From: Isoperla grammatica
Lineage: Eukaryota > Arthropoda > Insecta > Plecoptera > Perlodidae
Direction of reading: 5' to 3'
NCBI GenBank assembly: GCA_945910005.1
Contig: OX246747.1
Span: forward strand, 88,501 to 152,500
DNA: 64,000 nucleotides
Numbering within the stretch: position 1 is the first letter of the stretch; the number at the start of each line of letters is the position of its first letter. This document shows, one piece after another, positions 1-15,800 of this stretch. The notes under the pieces were generated by a model that made no database searches, had not been told where the DNA came from, and worked only from the letters and a program-made list of their open reading frames with translations. The translations under genes and the position numbers were made by a program.

Positions 1-3000
1 ACCCTAACAGTTCTCACGCTGTACTGCTCACACAACCAACCACAATCTGGGCCCCCCTCTACGTTGCAGCGTGTATAGTAGTTACACTCTAACAGTTCTC
101 ACGCTGTACTGCTCACACAACCAACCACAATCTGGGCCCCCTTTACGTTGCAGCGTGTATAGTAGTTACACTCTAACAGTACTCAGGCTGTACTGCTCAC
201 ACAACCAACCACAATCTGGGCCCCCCTCTACGTTGCAGCGTGTATAGTAGTTACACTCTAACAGTTCTCACGCTGTACTGCTCACACAACCAACCACAAT
301 CTGGGCCCTCCTCTACGTTGCAGCGTGTATAGTAGTTACACTCTAACAGTTCTCACGCTGTACTGCTCACACAACCAACCACAATCTGGGCCCCCCTCTA
401 CGTTGCAGCGTGTATAGTAGTTACACTCTAACAGTTCTCACGCTGTACTGCTCACACAACCAACCACAATCTGGGCCCCCCTCTACGTTGCAGCGTGTAT
501 AGTAGTTACACTCTAACAGTTCTCACGCTGTACTGCTCACACAACCAACCACAATCTGGGCCCTCCTCTACGTTGCAGCGTGTATAGTAGTTACACCCTA
601 ACAGTTCTCACGCTGTACTGCTCACACAACCAACCACAATCTGGGCCCCCCTCTACGTTGCAGCGTGTATAGTAGTTACACTCTAACAGTTCTCACGCTG
701 TACTGCTCACACAACCAACCACAATCTGGGCCCCCACTACGTTGCAGCGTGTATAGTAGTTACACTCTAACAGTTCTCACGCTGTACTGCTCACACAACC
801 AACCACAATCTGGGCCCCCCTCTACGTTGCAGCGTGTATAGTAGTTACACTCTAACAGTTCTCACGCTGTACTGCTCACACAACCAACCACAATCTGGGC
901 CCCCCTCTACGTTGCAGCGTGTATAGTAGTTACACCCTAACAGTTCTCACGCTGTACTGCTCACACAACCAACCACAATCTGGGCCCCCCTCTACGTAGC
1001 AGCGTGTATAGTAGTTACACCCTAACAGTTCTCACGCTGTACTGCTCACACAACCAACCACAATCTGGGCCCCCCTCTACGTTGCAGCGTGTATAGTAGT
1101 TACACTCTAACAGTTCTCACGCTGTACTGCTCACACAACAAACCACAATCTAGGCCCCCCTCTACGTTGCAGCGTGTGTAGAAGTTACACTCTAACAGTT
1201 CTCACGCTGTACTGCTCACACAACCAACCACAATCTGGGCCCCCCTCTACGTTGCAGCGTGTATAGTAGTTACACCCTAACAGTTCTCACGCTGTACTGC
1301 TCACACAACCAACCACAATCTGGCCCCCCCTCTACGTTGCAGCGTGTATAGTAGTTACACCCTAACAGTTCTCACGCTGTACTGCTCACACAACCAACCA
1401 CAATCTGGGCCCCCTCTACGTTGCAGCGTGTATAGTAGTTACACCCTAACAGTTCTCACGCTGTACTGCTCACACAACCAACCACAATCTGGGCCCCCGT
1501 CTACGTTGCAGCGTGTATAGTAGTTACACCCTAACAGTTCTCACGCTGTACTGCTCACACAACCAACCACAATCTGCGCCCCCCTCTACGTTGCAGCGTG
1601 TATAGTAGTTACACCCTAACAGTTCTCACGCTGTACTGCTCACACAACCAACCACAATCTAGGCCCCCCTCTACGTTGGAGCGTGTATAGTAGTTACACT
1701 CTAACAGTTCTCACGCTGTACTGCTCACACAACCAACCACAATCTGGGCTCCCCTCTACGTTGCAGCGTGTATAGTAGTTACACCCTAACAGTTCTCACG
1801 CTGTACTGCTCACACAACCAACCACAATCTGGGCCCCCCTCTACGTTGCAGCGTGTATAGTAGTTACACCCTAACGGTTCTCACGCTGTACTGCTCACAC
1901 AACCAACCACAATCTTGGCCCCCTCTACGTTGCAGCGTGTATAGTAGTTACACTCTAACAGTTCTCACGCTGTACTGCTCACACAACCAACCACAATCTG
2001 GGCTTCCCTCTACGTTGCAGCGTGTATAGTAGTTACACCCTAACAGTTCTCACGCTGTACTGCTCACACAACCAACCACAATCTGGGCCCCCCTCTACGT
2101 TGCAGCGTGTATAGTAGTTACACGCTAACAGTTCTCACGCTGTACTGCTCACACAACCAACCACAATCTGGGCCCCCTCTACGTTGCAGCGTGTATAGTA
2201 GTTACACCCTAACAGTTCTCACGCTGTACTGCTCACACAACCAACCACAATCTGGGCCCCCTCTACGTTGCAGCGTGTATAGTAGTTGCACCCTAACAGT
2301 TCTCACGCTGTACTGCTCACACAACCAACCACAATCTAAGCCCCCCTCTACGTTGCAGCGTGTATAGTAGTTACACTCTAACAGTTCTCACGCTGTACTG
2401 CTCACACAACCACCACAATCTGGGCCCCCCTCTACGTTGCAGCGTGTATAGTAGTTACACTCTAACAGTTCTCACGCTGTACTGCTCACACAACCAGCCA
2501 CAATCTGGGCCCCCTCTACGTTGCAGCGTGTATAGTAGTTACACTCTAACAGTTCTCACGCTGTACTGCTCACACAACCAACCACAATCTTGGCCTCCTC
2601 TACGTTGCAGCGTGTATAGTAGTTACACCCTAACAGTTCTCACGCTGTACTGCTCACACAACCAACCACAATCTGGGCCCCCCTCTACGTTGCAGCGTGT
2701 ATAGTAGTTACACCCTAACAGTTCTCACGCTGTACTGCTCACACAACCAACGACAATCTGGGCCCCCCTCTACGTTGCAGCGTGTATAGTAGTTACACCC
2801 TAACAGTTCTCACGCTGTACTGCTCACACAACCAACCACAATCTGGGCCCCCCTCTACGTTGCAGCGTGTATAGTAGTTACACCCTAACAGTTCTCACGC
2901 TGTACTGCTCACACAACCAACCACAATCTGGGCCCCCCTCTACGTTGCAGCGTGTATAGTAGTTACACCCTAACAGTTCTCACGCTGTACTGCTCACACA

Positions 3001-6000
3001 ACCAACCACAATCTGGGCCCCCCCCTACGTTGCAGCGTGTATAGTAGTTACACCCTAACAGTTCTCACGCTGTACTGCTCACACAACCAACCACAATCTG
3101 GGCCCCCCTCTACGTTGCAGCGTGTATAGTAGTTACACTCTAACAGTTCTCACGCTGTACTGCTCACACAACCAACCACAATCTGGGCCCCCCTCTACGT
3201 TGCAGCGTGTATAGTAGTAACACTCTAACAGTTCTCACGCTGTACTGCTCACACAACCAACCACAATCTGGGCCCCCCTCTACGTTGCAGCGTGTATAGT
3301 AGTTACACTCTAACAGTTCTCACGCTGTACTGCCACACAACCAACCACAATCTGGGCCCCCTCTACGTTGCAGCGTGTATAGTAGTTACACCTTAACAGT
3401 TCTCACGCTGTACTGCTCACACAACCAACCACAATCTGGCCCCCCTCTACGTTGCAGCGTGTATAGTAGTTACACCCTAACAGTTCTCACGCTGTACTGC
3501 TCACACAACCAACCACAATCTGGGCCCCCCTCTACGTTGCAGCGTGTATAGTAGTTACACCCTAACAGTTCTCATGCTGTACTGCTAACACAACCAACCA
3601 CAATCTGGGCCCCCTCTACGTTGCAGCGTGTATAGTAGTTACACCCTAACAGTTCTCACGCTGTACTGCTCACACAACCAACCACAATCTGGCCCCCCCT
3701 TCGTTGCAGCGTGTATAGTAGTTACACCCTAACAGTTCTCACGCTGTACTGCTCACACAACCAACCACAATCTGGGCCCCCTCTACGTTGCAGCGTGTAT
3801 AGTAGTTACACTCTAACAGTTCTCGCGCTGTACTGCTCACACAACCAACCACAATCTGGCCCCCCTCTACGTTGCAGCGTGTATAGTAGTTACACTCTAA
3901 CAGTTCTCACGCTGTACTGCTCACACAACCAACCACAATCTGGGCCCCCCTCTACGTTGCAGCGTGTATAGTAGTTACACCCTAACAGTTCTCACGCTGT
4001 ACTGCTCACACAACCAACCACAATCTGGGCCCCCTCTACGTTGCAGCGTGTATAGTAGTTACACCCTAACAGTTCTCACGCTGTACTGCTCACACAACCA
4101 ACCACAATCTTGCCCCCCTCTACGTTGCAGCGTGTATAGTAGTTACACCCTAACAGTTCTCACGCTGTACTGCTCACACAACCAACCACAATCTGGGCCC
4201 CCCTCTACGTTGCAGCGTGTATAGTAGTTACACCCTAACAGTTCTCACGCTGTACTGCTCACACAACCAACCACAATCTGGCCCCCTCTACGTTGCAGCG
4301 TGTATAGTAGTTACACCCTAACAGTTCTTACGCTGTACTGCTCACACAACCAACCACAATCTGGGCCCCCTCTACGTTGCAGCGTGTATAGTAGTTACAC
4401 TCTAACAGTTCTCACGCTGTACTGCTCACACAACCAACCACAATCTGGCCCCCCTCTACGTTGCAGCGTGTATAGTAGTTACACTCTAACAGTTTTCACG
4501 CTGTACTGCTCACACAACCAACCACAATCTGGGCCCCCCTCTACGTTGCAGCGTGTATAGTAGTTACACCCTAACAGTTCTCACGCTGTACTGCTCAAAC
4601 AACCAACCACAATCTGGGCCCCCCTCTACGTTGCAGCGTGTATTGTAGTTACACCCTAACAGTTCTCACGCTGTACTGCTCACACAACCAACCACAATCT
4701 GGGCCCCCCTCTACGTTGCAGCGTGTATAGTAGTTACACCCTAACAGTTCTCACGCTGTACTGCTCACACAACCAACCACAATCTGGGCCCCCCTCTACG
4801 TTGCAGCGTGTATAGTAGTTACACCCTAACAGTTCTCACGCTGTACTGCTCACACAACCAACCACAATCTGGGCCCCCCTCTACGTTGCAGCGTGTATAG
4901 TAGTTACACCCTAACAGTTCTCACGCTGTACTGCTCACACAACCAACCACAATCTGGGCCCCACTCTACGTTGCAGCGTGTATAGTAGTTACATCCTAAC
5001 ACTTCTCACGCTGTACTGCTCACACAACCAACCACAATCTGGGCCCCCTCTACGTTGCAGCGTGTATAGTAGTTGCACCCTAACAGTTCTCACGCTGTAC
5101 TGCTCACACAACCAACCACAATCTGGGCCCCCCTCTACGTTGCAGCGTGTATAGTAGTTACACTCTAACAGTTCTCACGCTGTACTGCTCACACAACCAA
5201 CCACAATCTGGGCCCCTAACTACGATGCAGCGTGTATAGTAGTTACACTCTAACAGTTCTCACGCTGTACTGCTCACACAACCAACCACAATCTGGCCCC
5301 CCTCTACGTTGCAGCGTGTATAGTAGTTACACCCTAACAGTTCTCACGCTGTACTGCTCACACAACCAACCACAATCTGGGCCCCCCTCTACGTTGCAGC
5401 GTGTATAGTAGTTACACTCTAACAGTTCTCACGCTGTACTGCTCACACAACCAACAACAATCTGGGCCCCCCTCTACGTTGCAGCGTGTATAGTAGTTAC
5501 ACCCTAACAGTTCTCACGCTGTACTGCTCACACAACCAACCACAATCTGGGCCCCCTCTACGTTGCAGCGTGTATAGTAGTTACACCCTAACAGTTCTCA
5601 CGCTGTACTGCTCACACAACCAACCACAATCTGGGCCCCCCTCTACGTTGCAGCGTGTATAGTAGTTACACCCTAACAGTTCTCACGCTGTACTGCTCAC
5701 ACAACCAACCACAATCTGGGCCCCCCTCTACGTTGCAGCGTGTATAGTAGTTACACCCTTACAGTTCTCAGGCTGTACTGCTCACACAACCAACCACAAT
5801 CTGGGCCCCCCTCTACGTTGCAGCGTGTATAGTAGTTACACCCTAACAGTTCTCACGCTGTACTGCTCACACAACCAACCACAATCTGGGCCCCCCTTTA
5901 CGTTGCAGCGTGTATAGTAGTTACACCCTAACAGTTCTCACGCTGTACTGCTCACACAACCAACCACAATCTGGGCCCCCCTCTACGTTGCAGCGTGTAT

Positions 6001-9000
6001 AGTGGTTACACCCTAACAGTTCTCACGCTGTACTGCTCACACAACCAATCACAATCTCGGCCCCCCTCTACGTTGCAGCGTGTATAGTAGTTACACTCTA
6101 ACAGTTCTCACGCTGTACTGCTCACACAGCCAACCACAATCTGGGCCCCCCTCTACGTTGCAGCGTGTATAGTAGTTCCACCCTAACAGTTCTCACGCTG
6201 TACTGCTCACACAACCAACCACAATCTGGGCCCCCCTCCACGTTGCAGCGTGTATAGTAGTTCCACCCTAACAGTTCTCACGCTGTACTGCTCACACAAC
6301 CAACCACAATCTGGGCCCCCCTCTACGTTGCAGCGTGTATAGTAGTTTTACCCTAACAGTTGTCACGCTGTACTGCTCACACAGCCAACCACAATCTGGG
6401 CCCCCTCTACGTTGCAGCGTGTATAGTAGTTACACTCTAACAGTTCTCAGGCTGTACTGCTCACACAACCAACCACAATCTGGGCCCCCCTCTACGTTGC
6501 AGCGTGTATAGTAGTTACACTCTAACAGTTCTCACGCTGTACTGCTCACACAACCAACCACAATCTGGGCCCCCCTCTACGTTGCAGCGTGTATAGTAGT
6601 TACACCCTAACAGTTCTCACGCTGTACTGCTCACACAACCAACCACAATCTGGGCCCCCTCTACGTTGCAGCGTGTATAGTAGTTACACCCTAACAGTTC
6701 TCACGCTGTACTGCTCACACAACCAACCACAATCTGGGCCCCCTCTACGTTGCAGCGTGTATAGTAGTTACACTCTAACAGTTCTCACGCTGTACTGCTC
6801 ACACAACCAACCACAATCTGGGCCTCCCTCTACGTTGCAGCGTGTATAGTAGTTACACCCTAACAGTTCTCACGCTGTACTGCTCACACAACCAACCACA
6901 ATCTGGGCCCCCCTCTACGTTGCAGCGTGTATAGTAGTTACACCCTAACAGTTCTCACGCTGTACTGCTCACACAACCAACCACAATCTGGGCCCCCTCT
7001 ACGTTGCAGCGTGTATAGTAGTTACACCCTAACAGTTCTCACGCTGTACTGCTCACACAACCAACCACAATCTGGGCCCCCTCTACGTTGCAGCGTGTAT
7101 AGTAGTTGCACCCTAACAGTTCTCACGCTGTACTGCTCACACAACCAACCACAATCTAAGCCCCCCTCTACGTTGCAGCGTGTATAGTAGTTACACTCTA
7201 ACAGTTCTCACGCTGTACTGCTCACACAACCACCACAATCTGGGCCCCCCTCTACGTTGCAGCGTGTATAGTAGTTACACTCTAACAGTTCTCACGCTGT
7301 ACTGCTCACACAACCAGCCACAATCTGGGCCCCCTCTACGTTGCAGCGTGTATAGTAGTTACACTCTAACAGTTCTCACGCTGTACTGCTCACACAACCA
7401 ACCACAATCTGGGCCTCCTCTACGTTGCAGAGTGTATAGTAGTTACACTCTAACAGTTCTCACGCTGTACTGCTCACACAACCAACCACAATCTGGGCCC
7501 CCCTCTACGTTGCAGCGTGTATAGTAGTTACACCCTAACAGTTCTCACGCTGTACTGCTCACACAACCAACCACAATCTGGGCCCCCCTTTACGTTGCAG
7601 CGTGTATAGTAGTTACACTCTAACAGTTCTCACGCTGTACTGCTCACACAACCAACCACAATCTGGGCCCCCCTCTACGTTGCAGCGTGTATAGTAGTTA
7701 CACCCTAACAGTTCTCACGCTGTACTGCTCACACAACCAACCACAATCTGGGCCCCCCTCTACGTTGCAGCGTGTATAGTAGTTACACTCTAACAGTTCT
7801 CACGCTGTACTGCTCACACAACCAACCACAATCTGGGCCCCCCTCTACGTTGCAGCGTGTATAGTAGTAACACTCTAACAGTTCTCACGCTGTACTGCTC
7901 ACACAACCAACCACAATCTGGGCCCCCCTCTACGTTGCAGCGTGTATAGTAGTTACACCCTAACAGTTCTCACGCTGTACTGCTCACACAACCAACCACA
8001 ATCTGGGCCCCCCTCTACGTTGCAGCGTGTATAGTAGTTACACTCTAACAGTTCTCACGCTGTACTGCTCACACAACCAACCACAATCTGGGCCCCCCTC
8101 TACGTTGCAGCGTGTATAGTAGTTACACCCTAACAGTTCTCACGCTGTACTGCTCACACAACCAACCACAATCTGGGCCCCCCTCTACGTTGCAGCGTGT
8201 ATAGTAGTTACACCCTAACAGTTCTCACGCTGTACTGCTCACACAACCAACCACAATCTGGGCCCCCCCCCTACGTTGCAGCGTGTATAGTAGTTACACC
8301 CTAACAGTTCTCACGCTGTACTGCTCACACAACCAACCACAATCTGGGCCCCCCTCTACGTTGCAGCGTGTATAGTAGTTACACCCTAACAGTTCTCACG
8401 CTGTACTGCTCACACAACCAACCACAATCTGGGCCCCCCTCTACGTTGCAGCGTGTATAGTAGTAACACTCTAACAGTTCTCACGCTGTACTGCTCACAC
8501 AACCAACCACAATCTGGGCCCCCCTCTACGTTGCAGCGTGTATAGTAGTTACACTCTAACAGTTCTCACGCTGTACTGCTCACACAACCAACCACAATCT
8601 GGGCCCCCCTCTACGTTGCAGCGTGTATAGTAGTTACACCCTAACAGTTCTCACGCTGTACTGCTCACACAACCAACCACAATCTGGGCCCCCTCTACGT
8701 TGCAGCGTGTATAGTAGTTACACCCTAACAGTTCTCACGCTGTACTGCTCACACAACCAACCACAATCTGGGCCCCCCTCTACGTTGCAGCGTGTATAGT
8801 AGTTACACCCTAACAGTTCTCACGCTGTACTGCTCACACAACCAACCACAATCTGGGCCCCCCTCTACGTTGCAGCGTGTATAGTAGTTACACTCTAACA
8901 GTTCTCACGCTGTACTGCTCACACAACCAACCACAATCTGGGCCCCCTCTACGTTGCAGCGTGTATAGTAGTTACACCCTAACAGTTCTCACGCTGTACT

Positions 9001-12000
9001 GCTCACACAACCAACCACAATCTGGGCCCCACTCTACGTTGCAGCGTGTATAGTAGTTACACTCTAACAGTTCTCACGCTGTACTGCTCACACAACCAAC
9101 CACAATCTGGGCCCCACTCTACGTTGCAGCGTGTATAGTAGTTACACCCTAACAGTTCTCACGCTGTACTGCTCACACAACCAACCACAATCTGGGCCCC
9201 CTCTACGTTGCAGCGTGTATAGTAGTTACACCCTAACAGTTCTCACGCTGTACTGCTCACACAACCAACCACAATCTGGGCCCCACTCTACGTTGCAGCG
9301 TGTATAGTAGTTACACCCTAACAGTTCTCACGCTGTACTGCTCACACAACCAACCACAATCTGGGCCCCCTCTACGTTGCAGCGTGTATAGTAGTTACAC
9401 CCTAACAGTTCTCACGCTGTACTGCTCACACAACCAACCACAATCTGGGCCCCACTCTACGTTGCAGCGTGTATAGTAGTTACACCCTAACAGTTCTCAC
9501 GCTGTACTGCTCACACAACCAACCACAATCTGGGCCCCCCTCTACGTTGCAGCGTGTATAGTAGTTACACCCTAACAGTTCTCACGCTGTACTGCTCACA
9601 CAACCAACCACAATCTGGGCCCCCCTCTACGTTGCAGCGTGTATAGAAGTTACACTCTAACAGTTCTCACGCTGTACTGCACACACAACCAACCACAATC
9701 TGGGCCCCCCCTCTACGTTGCAGCGTGTATAGTAGTTACACTCTAACAGTTCTCACGCTGTACTGCTCACACAACCAACCACAATCTGGGCCCCCCTCTA
9801 CGTTGCAGCGTGTATAGTAGTTACACTCTAACAGTTCTCACGCTTTACTGCTCACACAACCAACCACAATCTGGGCCCCCCCTCTACGTTGCAGCGTGTA
9901 TAGTAGTTACACTCTAACAGTTCTCACGTTGTACTGCTCACACAACCAACCACAATCTCGGCCCCCCCTCTACGTTGCAGCGTGTATAGTAGTAACACTC
10001 TAACAGTTCTCACGCTGTACTGCTCACACAACCAACCACAATCTGGGCCCCCCCTCTACGTTGCAGCGTGTATAGTAGTTACACTCTAACAGTTCTCACG
10101 CTGTACTGCTCACACAACCAACCACAATCTGGGCCCCCCTCTACGTTGCAGCGTGTAAAGAAGTTACACTCTAACAGTTCTCACGCTGTACTGCTCACAC
10201 AACCAACCACAATCTGGGCCCCCCTCTACGTTGCAGCGTGTATAGTAGTTACACCCTAACAGTTCTCACGCTGTACTGCTCACACAACCAACCACAATCT
10301 GGGCCCCCCTCTACGTTGCAGCGTGTATAGTAGTTACACCCTAACAGTTCTCACGCTGTACTGCTCACACAACAAACCACAATCTGGGCCCCCCTCTACG
10401 TTGCAGCGTGTATAGTAGTTACACCCTAACAGTTCTCACGCTGTACTGCTCACACAGCCAACCACAATCTGGGCCCCCCCTCTACGTTGCAGCGTGTATA
10501 GTAGTTACACTCTAACAGTTCTCACGCTGTACTGCTCACACAACCAACCACAATCTGGGCCCCCCTCTACGTTGCAGCGTGTATAGTAGTTACACTCTAA
10601 CAGTTCTCACGCTGTACTGCTCACACAACCAACCACAATCTGGGCCCCCCTCTACGTTGCAGCGTGTATAGTAGTTACACCCTAACAGTTCTCACGCTGT
10701 ACTGCTCACACAACCAACCACAATCTGGGCCTCCCTCTACGTTGCAGCGTGTATAGTAGTTACACCCTAACAGTTCTCACGCTGTACTGCTAACACAACC
10801 AACCACAATCTGGCCCCCCTCTACGTTGCAGCGTGTATAGTAGTTACACTCTAACAGTTCTCACGCTGTACTGCTCACACAACCAACCACAATCTGCGCC
10901 CCCCTCTACGTTGCAGCGTGTAAAGTAGTTACACCCTAACAGTTCTCACGCTGTACTGCTCACACAACCAACCACAATCTAGGCCCCCCTCTACGTTGCA
11001 GCTTGTATAGTAGTTACACCCTAACAGTTCTCACGCTGTACTGCTCACACAACCAACCACAATCTGGGCCCCCCTCTACGTTGCAGCGTGTATAGTAGTT
11101 ACACCCTAACAGTTCTCACGCTGTACTGCTCACACAACCAACCACAATCTGGGTCCCCTCTACGTTGCAGCGTGTATAGTAGTTACACCCTAAATGTTCT
11201 CACGCTGTACTGCTCACACAACCAACCACAATCTGGGTCTTCTCTACGTTGCAGCGTGTATAGTAGTTACACTCTAACAGTTCTCACGCTGTACTGCTCA
11301 CACAACCAACCACAATCTGGGCCCCCCTCTACGTTGCAGCGTGTATAGTAGTTACACTCTAACAATTCTCACGCTGTACTGCTCACACAACCAACCACAA
11401 TCTGGGCCCCTCTACGTTGCAGCGTGTATAGTAGTTACACTCTAACAGTTCTCACGCTGTACTGCTCACACAACCAACCACAATCTGGGCCCCCCTCTAC
11501 GTTGCAGCGTGTATAGTAGTTACACCCTAACAGTTCTCACGCTGTACTGCTCACACAACCAACCACAATCTGGGCCCCCTCTACGTTGCAGCGTGTATAG
11601 TAGTTACACCCTAACAGTTCTCACGCTGTACTGCTCACACAACCAACCACAATCTTGCCCCCCTCTACGTTGCAGCGTGTATAGTAGTTACACCCTAACA
11701 GTTCTCACGCTGTACTGCTCACACAACCAACCACAATCTGGGCCCCCCTCTACGTTGCAGCGTGTATAGTAGTTACACCCTAACAGTTCTTACGCTGTAC
11801 TGCTCACACAACCAACCACAATCTGGGCCCCCTCTACGTTGCAGCGTGTATAGTAGTTACACTCTAACAGTTCTCACGCTGTACTGCTCACACAACCAAC
11901 CACAATCTGGCCCCCCTCTACGTTGCAGCGTGTATAGTAGTTACACTCTAACAGTTTTCACGCTGTACTGCTCACACAACCAACCACAATCTGGGCCCCC

Positions 12001-12879
12001 CTCTACGTTGCAGCGTGTATAGTAGTTACACCCTAACAGTTCTCACGCTGTACTGCTCAAACAACCAACCACAATCTGGGCCCCCCTCTACGTTGCAGCG
12101 TGTATAGTAGTTACACCCTAACAGTTCTCACGCTGTACTGCTCACACAACCAAACACAATCTGGGCCCCCCTCTACGTTGCAGCGTGTATAGTAGTTACA
12201 CCCTAACAGTTCTCACGCTGTACTGCTCACACAACCAACCACAATCTGGGCCCCCCTCTACGTTGCAGCGTGTATAGTAGTTACACCCTAACAGTTCTCA
12301 CGCTGTACTGCTCACACAACCAACCACAATCTGGGCCCCCCTCTACGTTGCAGCGTGTATAGTAGTTACACCCTAACAGTTCTCACGCTGTACTGCTCAC
12401 ACAACCAACCACAATCTGGGCCCCCCTCTACGTTGCAGCGTGTATAGTAGTTACACCCTAACAGTTCTCACGCTGTACTGCTCACACAACCAACCACAAT
12501 CTGGGCCCCCCTCTACGTTGCAGCGTGTATAGTAGTTACACTCTAACAGTTCTCACGCTGTACTGCTCACACAACCAACCACAATCTGGGCCCCCCTCTA
12601 CGTTGCAGCGTGTATAGTAGTTACACTCTAACAGTTCTCACGCTGTACTGCTCACACAACCAACCACAATCTGGGCCCCCCTCTACGTTGCAGCGTGTAT
12701 AGTAGTTACACTCTAACAGTTCTCACGCTGTACTGCTCACACAACCAACCACAATCTGGGCCCCCCTCTACGTTGCAGCGTGTATAGTAGTTACACTCTA
12801 ACAGTTCTCACGCTGTACTGCTCACACAACCAACCACAATCTGGGCCCCCCTCTACGTTGCAGCGTGTATAGTAGTTAC
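1..12879 (+). repeat. Satellite superblock, copy 1 (about 12.9 kb)
   Basis: This stretch contains an ordered set of marked monomers. Runs of 84-bp monomers with TTGCACC, ATCTAAGCC and a one-base deletion giving AACCACCAC lie at 2107-2704 and 6927-7524. A block with ATCTTGCCC, TTCTTACG and GTTTTCACG lies at 3964-4560 and again at 11509-12022. A GTGTAAAGAAG monomer lies in 10068-10259, and a block with GGGTCCCC, CCTAAATG and GGGTCTTC at 11088-11348. The same series in the same order recurs from 12880 onward, so I treat this as one copy of a large repeat. Since the window starts inside the array, the true left edge may be further left. The last 700 bases or so before 12879 are plain monomers without markers. 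Confidence 0.8.
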
Positions 12880-15800
12880 ACCCTAACAGTTCTCACGCTG
12901 TACTGCTCACACAACCAACCACAATCTGGGCCCCCCTCTACGTTGCAGCGTGTATAGTAGTTACACTCTAACAGTTCTCACGCTGTACTGCTCACACAAC
13001 CAACCACAATCTGGGCCCCCTTTACGTTGCAGCGTGTATAGTAGTTACACTCTAACAGTACTCAGGCTGTACTGCTCACACAACCAACCACAATCTGGGC
13101 CCCCCTCTACGTTGCAGCGTGTATAGTAGTTACACTCTAACAGTTCTCACGCTGTACTGCTCACACAACCAACCACAATCTGGGCCCTCCTCTACGTTGC
13201 AGCGTGTATAGTAGTTACACTCTAACAGTTCTCACGCTGTACTGCTCACACAACCAACCACAATCTGGGCCCCCCTCTACGTTGCAGCGTGTATAGTAGT
13301 TACACTCTAACAGTTCTCACGCTGTACTGCTCACACAACCAACCACAATCTGGGCCCCCCTCTACGTTGCAGCGTGTATAGTAGTTACACTCTAACAGTT
13401 CTCACGCTGTACTGCTCACACAACCAACCACAATCTGGGCCCTCCTCTACGTTGCAGCGTGTATAGTAGTTACACCCTAACAGTTCTCACGCTGTACTGC
13501 TCACACAACCAACCACAATCTGGGCCCCCCTCTACGTTGCAGCGTGTATAGTAGTTACACTCTAACAGTTCTCACGCTGTACTGCTCACACAACCAACCA
13601 CAATCTGGGCCCTCCTCTACGTTGCAGCGTGTATAGTAGTTACACCCTAACAGTTCTCACGCTGTACTGCTCACACAACCAACCACAATCTGGGCCACCC
13701 TCTACGTTGCAGCGTGTATAGTAGTTACACCCTAACAGTTCTCACGCTGTACTGCTCACACAACCAACCACAATCTGGGCCCCCCTCTACGTTGCAGCGT
13801 GTATAGTAGTTACACTCTAACAGTTCTCACGCTGTACTGCTCACACAACCAACCACAATCTGGGCCCCCTCTACGTTGCAGCGTGTATAGTAGTTACACT
13901 CTAACAGTTCTCACGCAGTACTGCTCACACAACCAACCACAATCTGGGCCCCCCTCTACGTTGCAGCGTGTATAGTAGTTACACTCTAACAGTTCTCACG
14001 CTGTACTGCTCACACAACCAACCACAATCTGGGCCCCCCTCTACGTTGCAGCGTGTATAGTAGTTACACCCTAACAGTTCTCACGCTGTACTGCTCACAC
14101 AACCAACCACAATCTGGGCCCCCCTCTACGTAGCAGCGTGTATAGTAGTTACACCCTAACAGTTCTCACGCTGTACTGCTCACACAACCAACCACAATCT
14201 GGGCCCCCCTCTACGTTGCAGCGTGTATAGTAGTTACACTCTAACAGTTCTCACGCTGTACTGCTCACACAACCAACCACAATCTAGGCCCCCCTCTACG
14301 TTGCAGCGTGTGTAGTAGTTACACTCTAACAGTTCTCACGCTGTACTGCTCACACAACCAACCACAATCTGGGCCCCCCTCTACGTTGCAGCGTGTATAG
14401 TAGTTACACCCTAACAGTTCTCACGCTGTACTGCTCACACAACCAACCACAATCTGGCCCCCCCTCTACGTTGCAGCGTGTATAGTAGTTACACCCTAAC
14501 AGTTCTCACGCTGTACTGCTCACACAACCAACCACAATCTGGGCCCCCTCTACGTTGCAGCGTGTATAGTAGTTACACCCTAACAGTTCTCACGCTGTAC
14601 TGCTCACACAACAAACCACAATCTGGGCCCCCGTCTACGTTGCAGCGTGTATAGTAGTTACACCCTAACAGTTCTCACGCTGTACTGCTCACACAACCAA
14701 CCACAATCTGGGCCCCCTCTACGTTGCAGCGTGTATAGTAGTTACACCCTAACAGTTCTCACGCTGTACTGCTCACACAACAAACCACAATCTGGGCCCC
14801 CGTCTACGTTGCAGCGTGTATAGTAGTTACACCCTAACAGTTCTCACGCTGTACTGCTCACACAACCAACCACAATCTGGGCCCCCCTCTACGTTGCAGC
14901 GTGTATAGTAGTTACACCCTAACAGTTCTCACGCTGTACTGCTCACACAACCAACCACAATCTGGGCCCCCTCTACGTTGCAGCGTGTATAGTAGTTACA
15001 CCCTAACAGTTCTCACGCTGTACTGCTCACACAACCAACCACAATCTGCGCCCCCCTCTACGTTGCAGCGTGTATAGTAGTTACACCCTAACAGTTCTCA
15101 CGCTGTACTGCTCACACAACCAACCACAATCTAGGCCCCCCTCTACGTTGCAGCGTGTATAGTAGTTACACTCTAACAGTTCTCACGCTGTACTGCTCAC
15201 ACAACCAACCACAATCTGGGCCCCCCTCTACGTTGCAGCGTGTATAGTAGTTACACCCTAACAGTTCTCACGCTGTACTGCTCACACAACCAACCACAAT
15301 CTGGGCCCCCCTCTACGTTGCAGCGTGTATAGTAGTTACACCCTTACGGTTCTCACGCTGTACTGCTCACACAACCAACCACAATCTGGGCCCCCTCTAC
15401 GTTGCAGCGTGTATAGTAGTTACACTCTAACAGTTCTCACGCTGTACTGCTCACACAACCAACCACAATCTGGGCTTCCCTCTACGTTGCAGCGTGTATA
15501 GTAGTTACACCCTAACAGTTCTCACGCTGTACTGCTCACACAACCAACCACAATCTGGGCCCCCCTCTACGTTGCAGCGTGTATAGTAGTTACACGCTAA
15601 CAGTTCTCACGCTGTACTGCTCACACAACCAACCACAATCTGGGCCCCCTCTACGTTGCAGCGTGTATAGTAGTTACACCCTAACAGTTCTCACGCTGTA
15701 CTGCTCACACAACCAACCACAATCTGGGCCCCCTCTACGTTGCAGCGTGTATAGTAGTTGCACCCTAACAGTTCTCACGCTGTACTGCTCACACAACCAA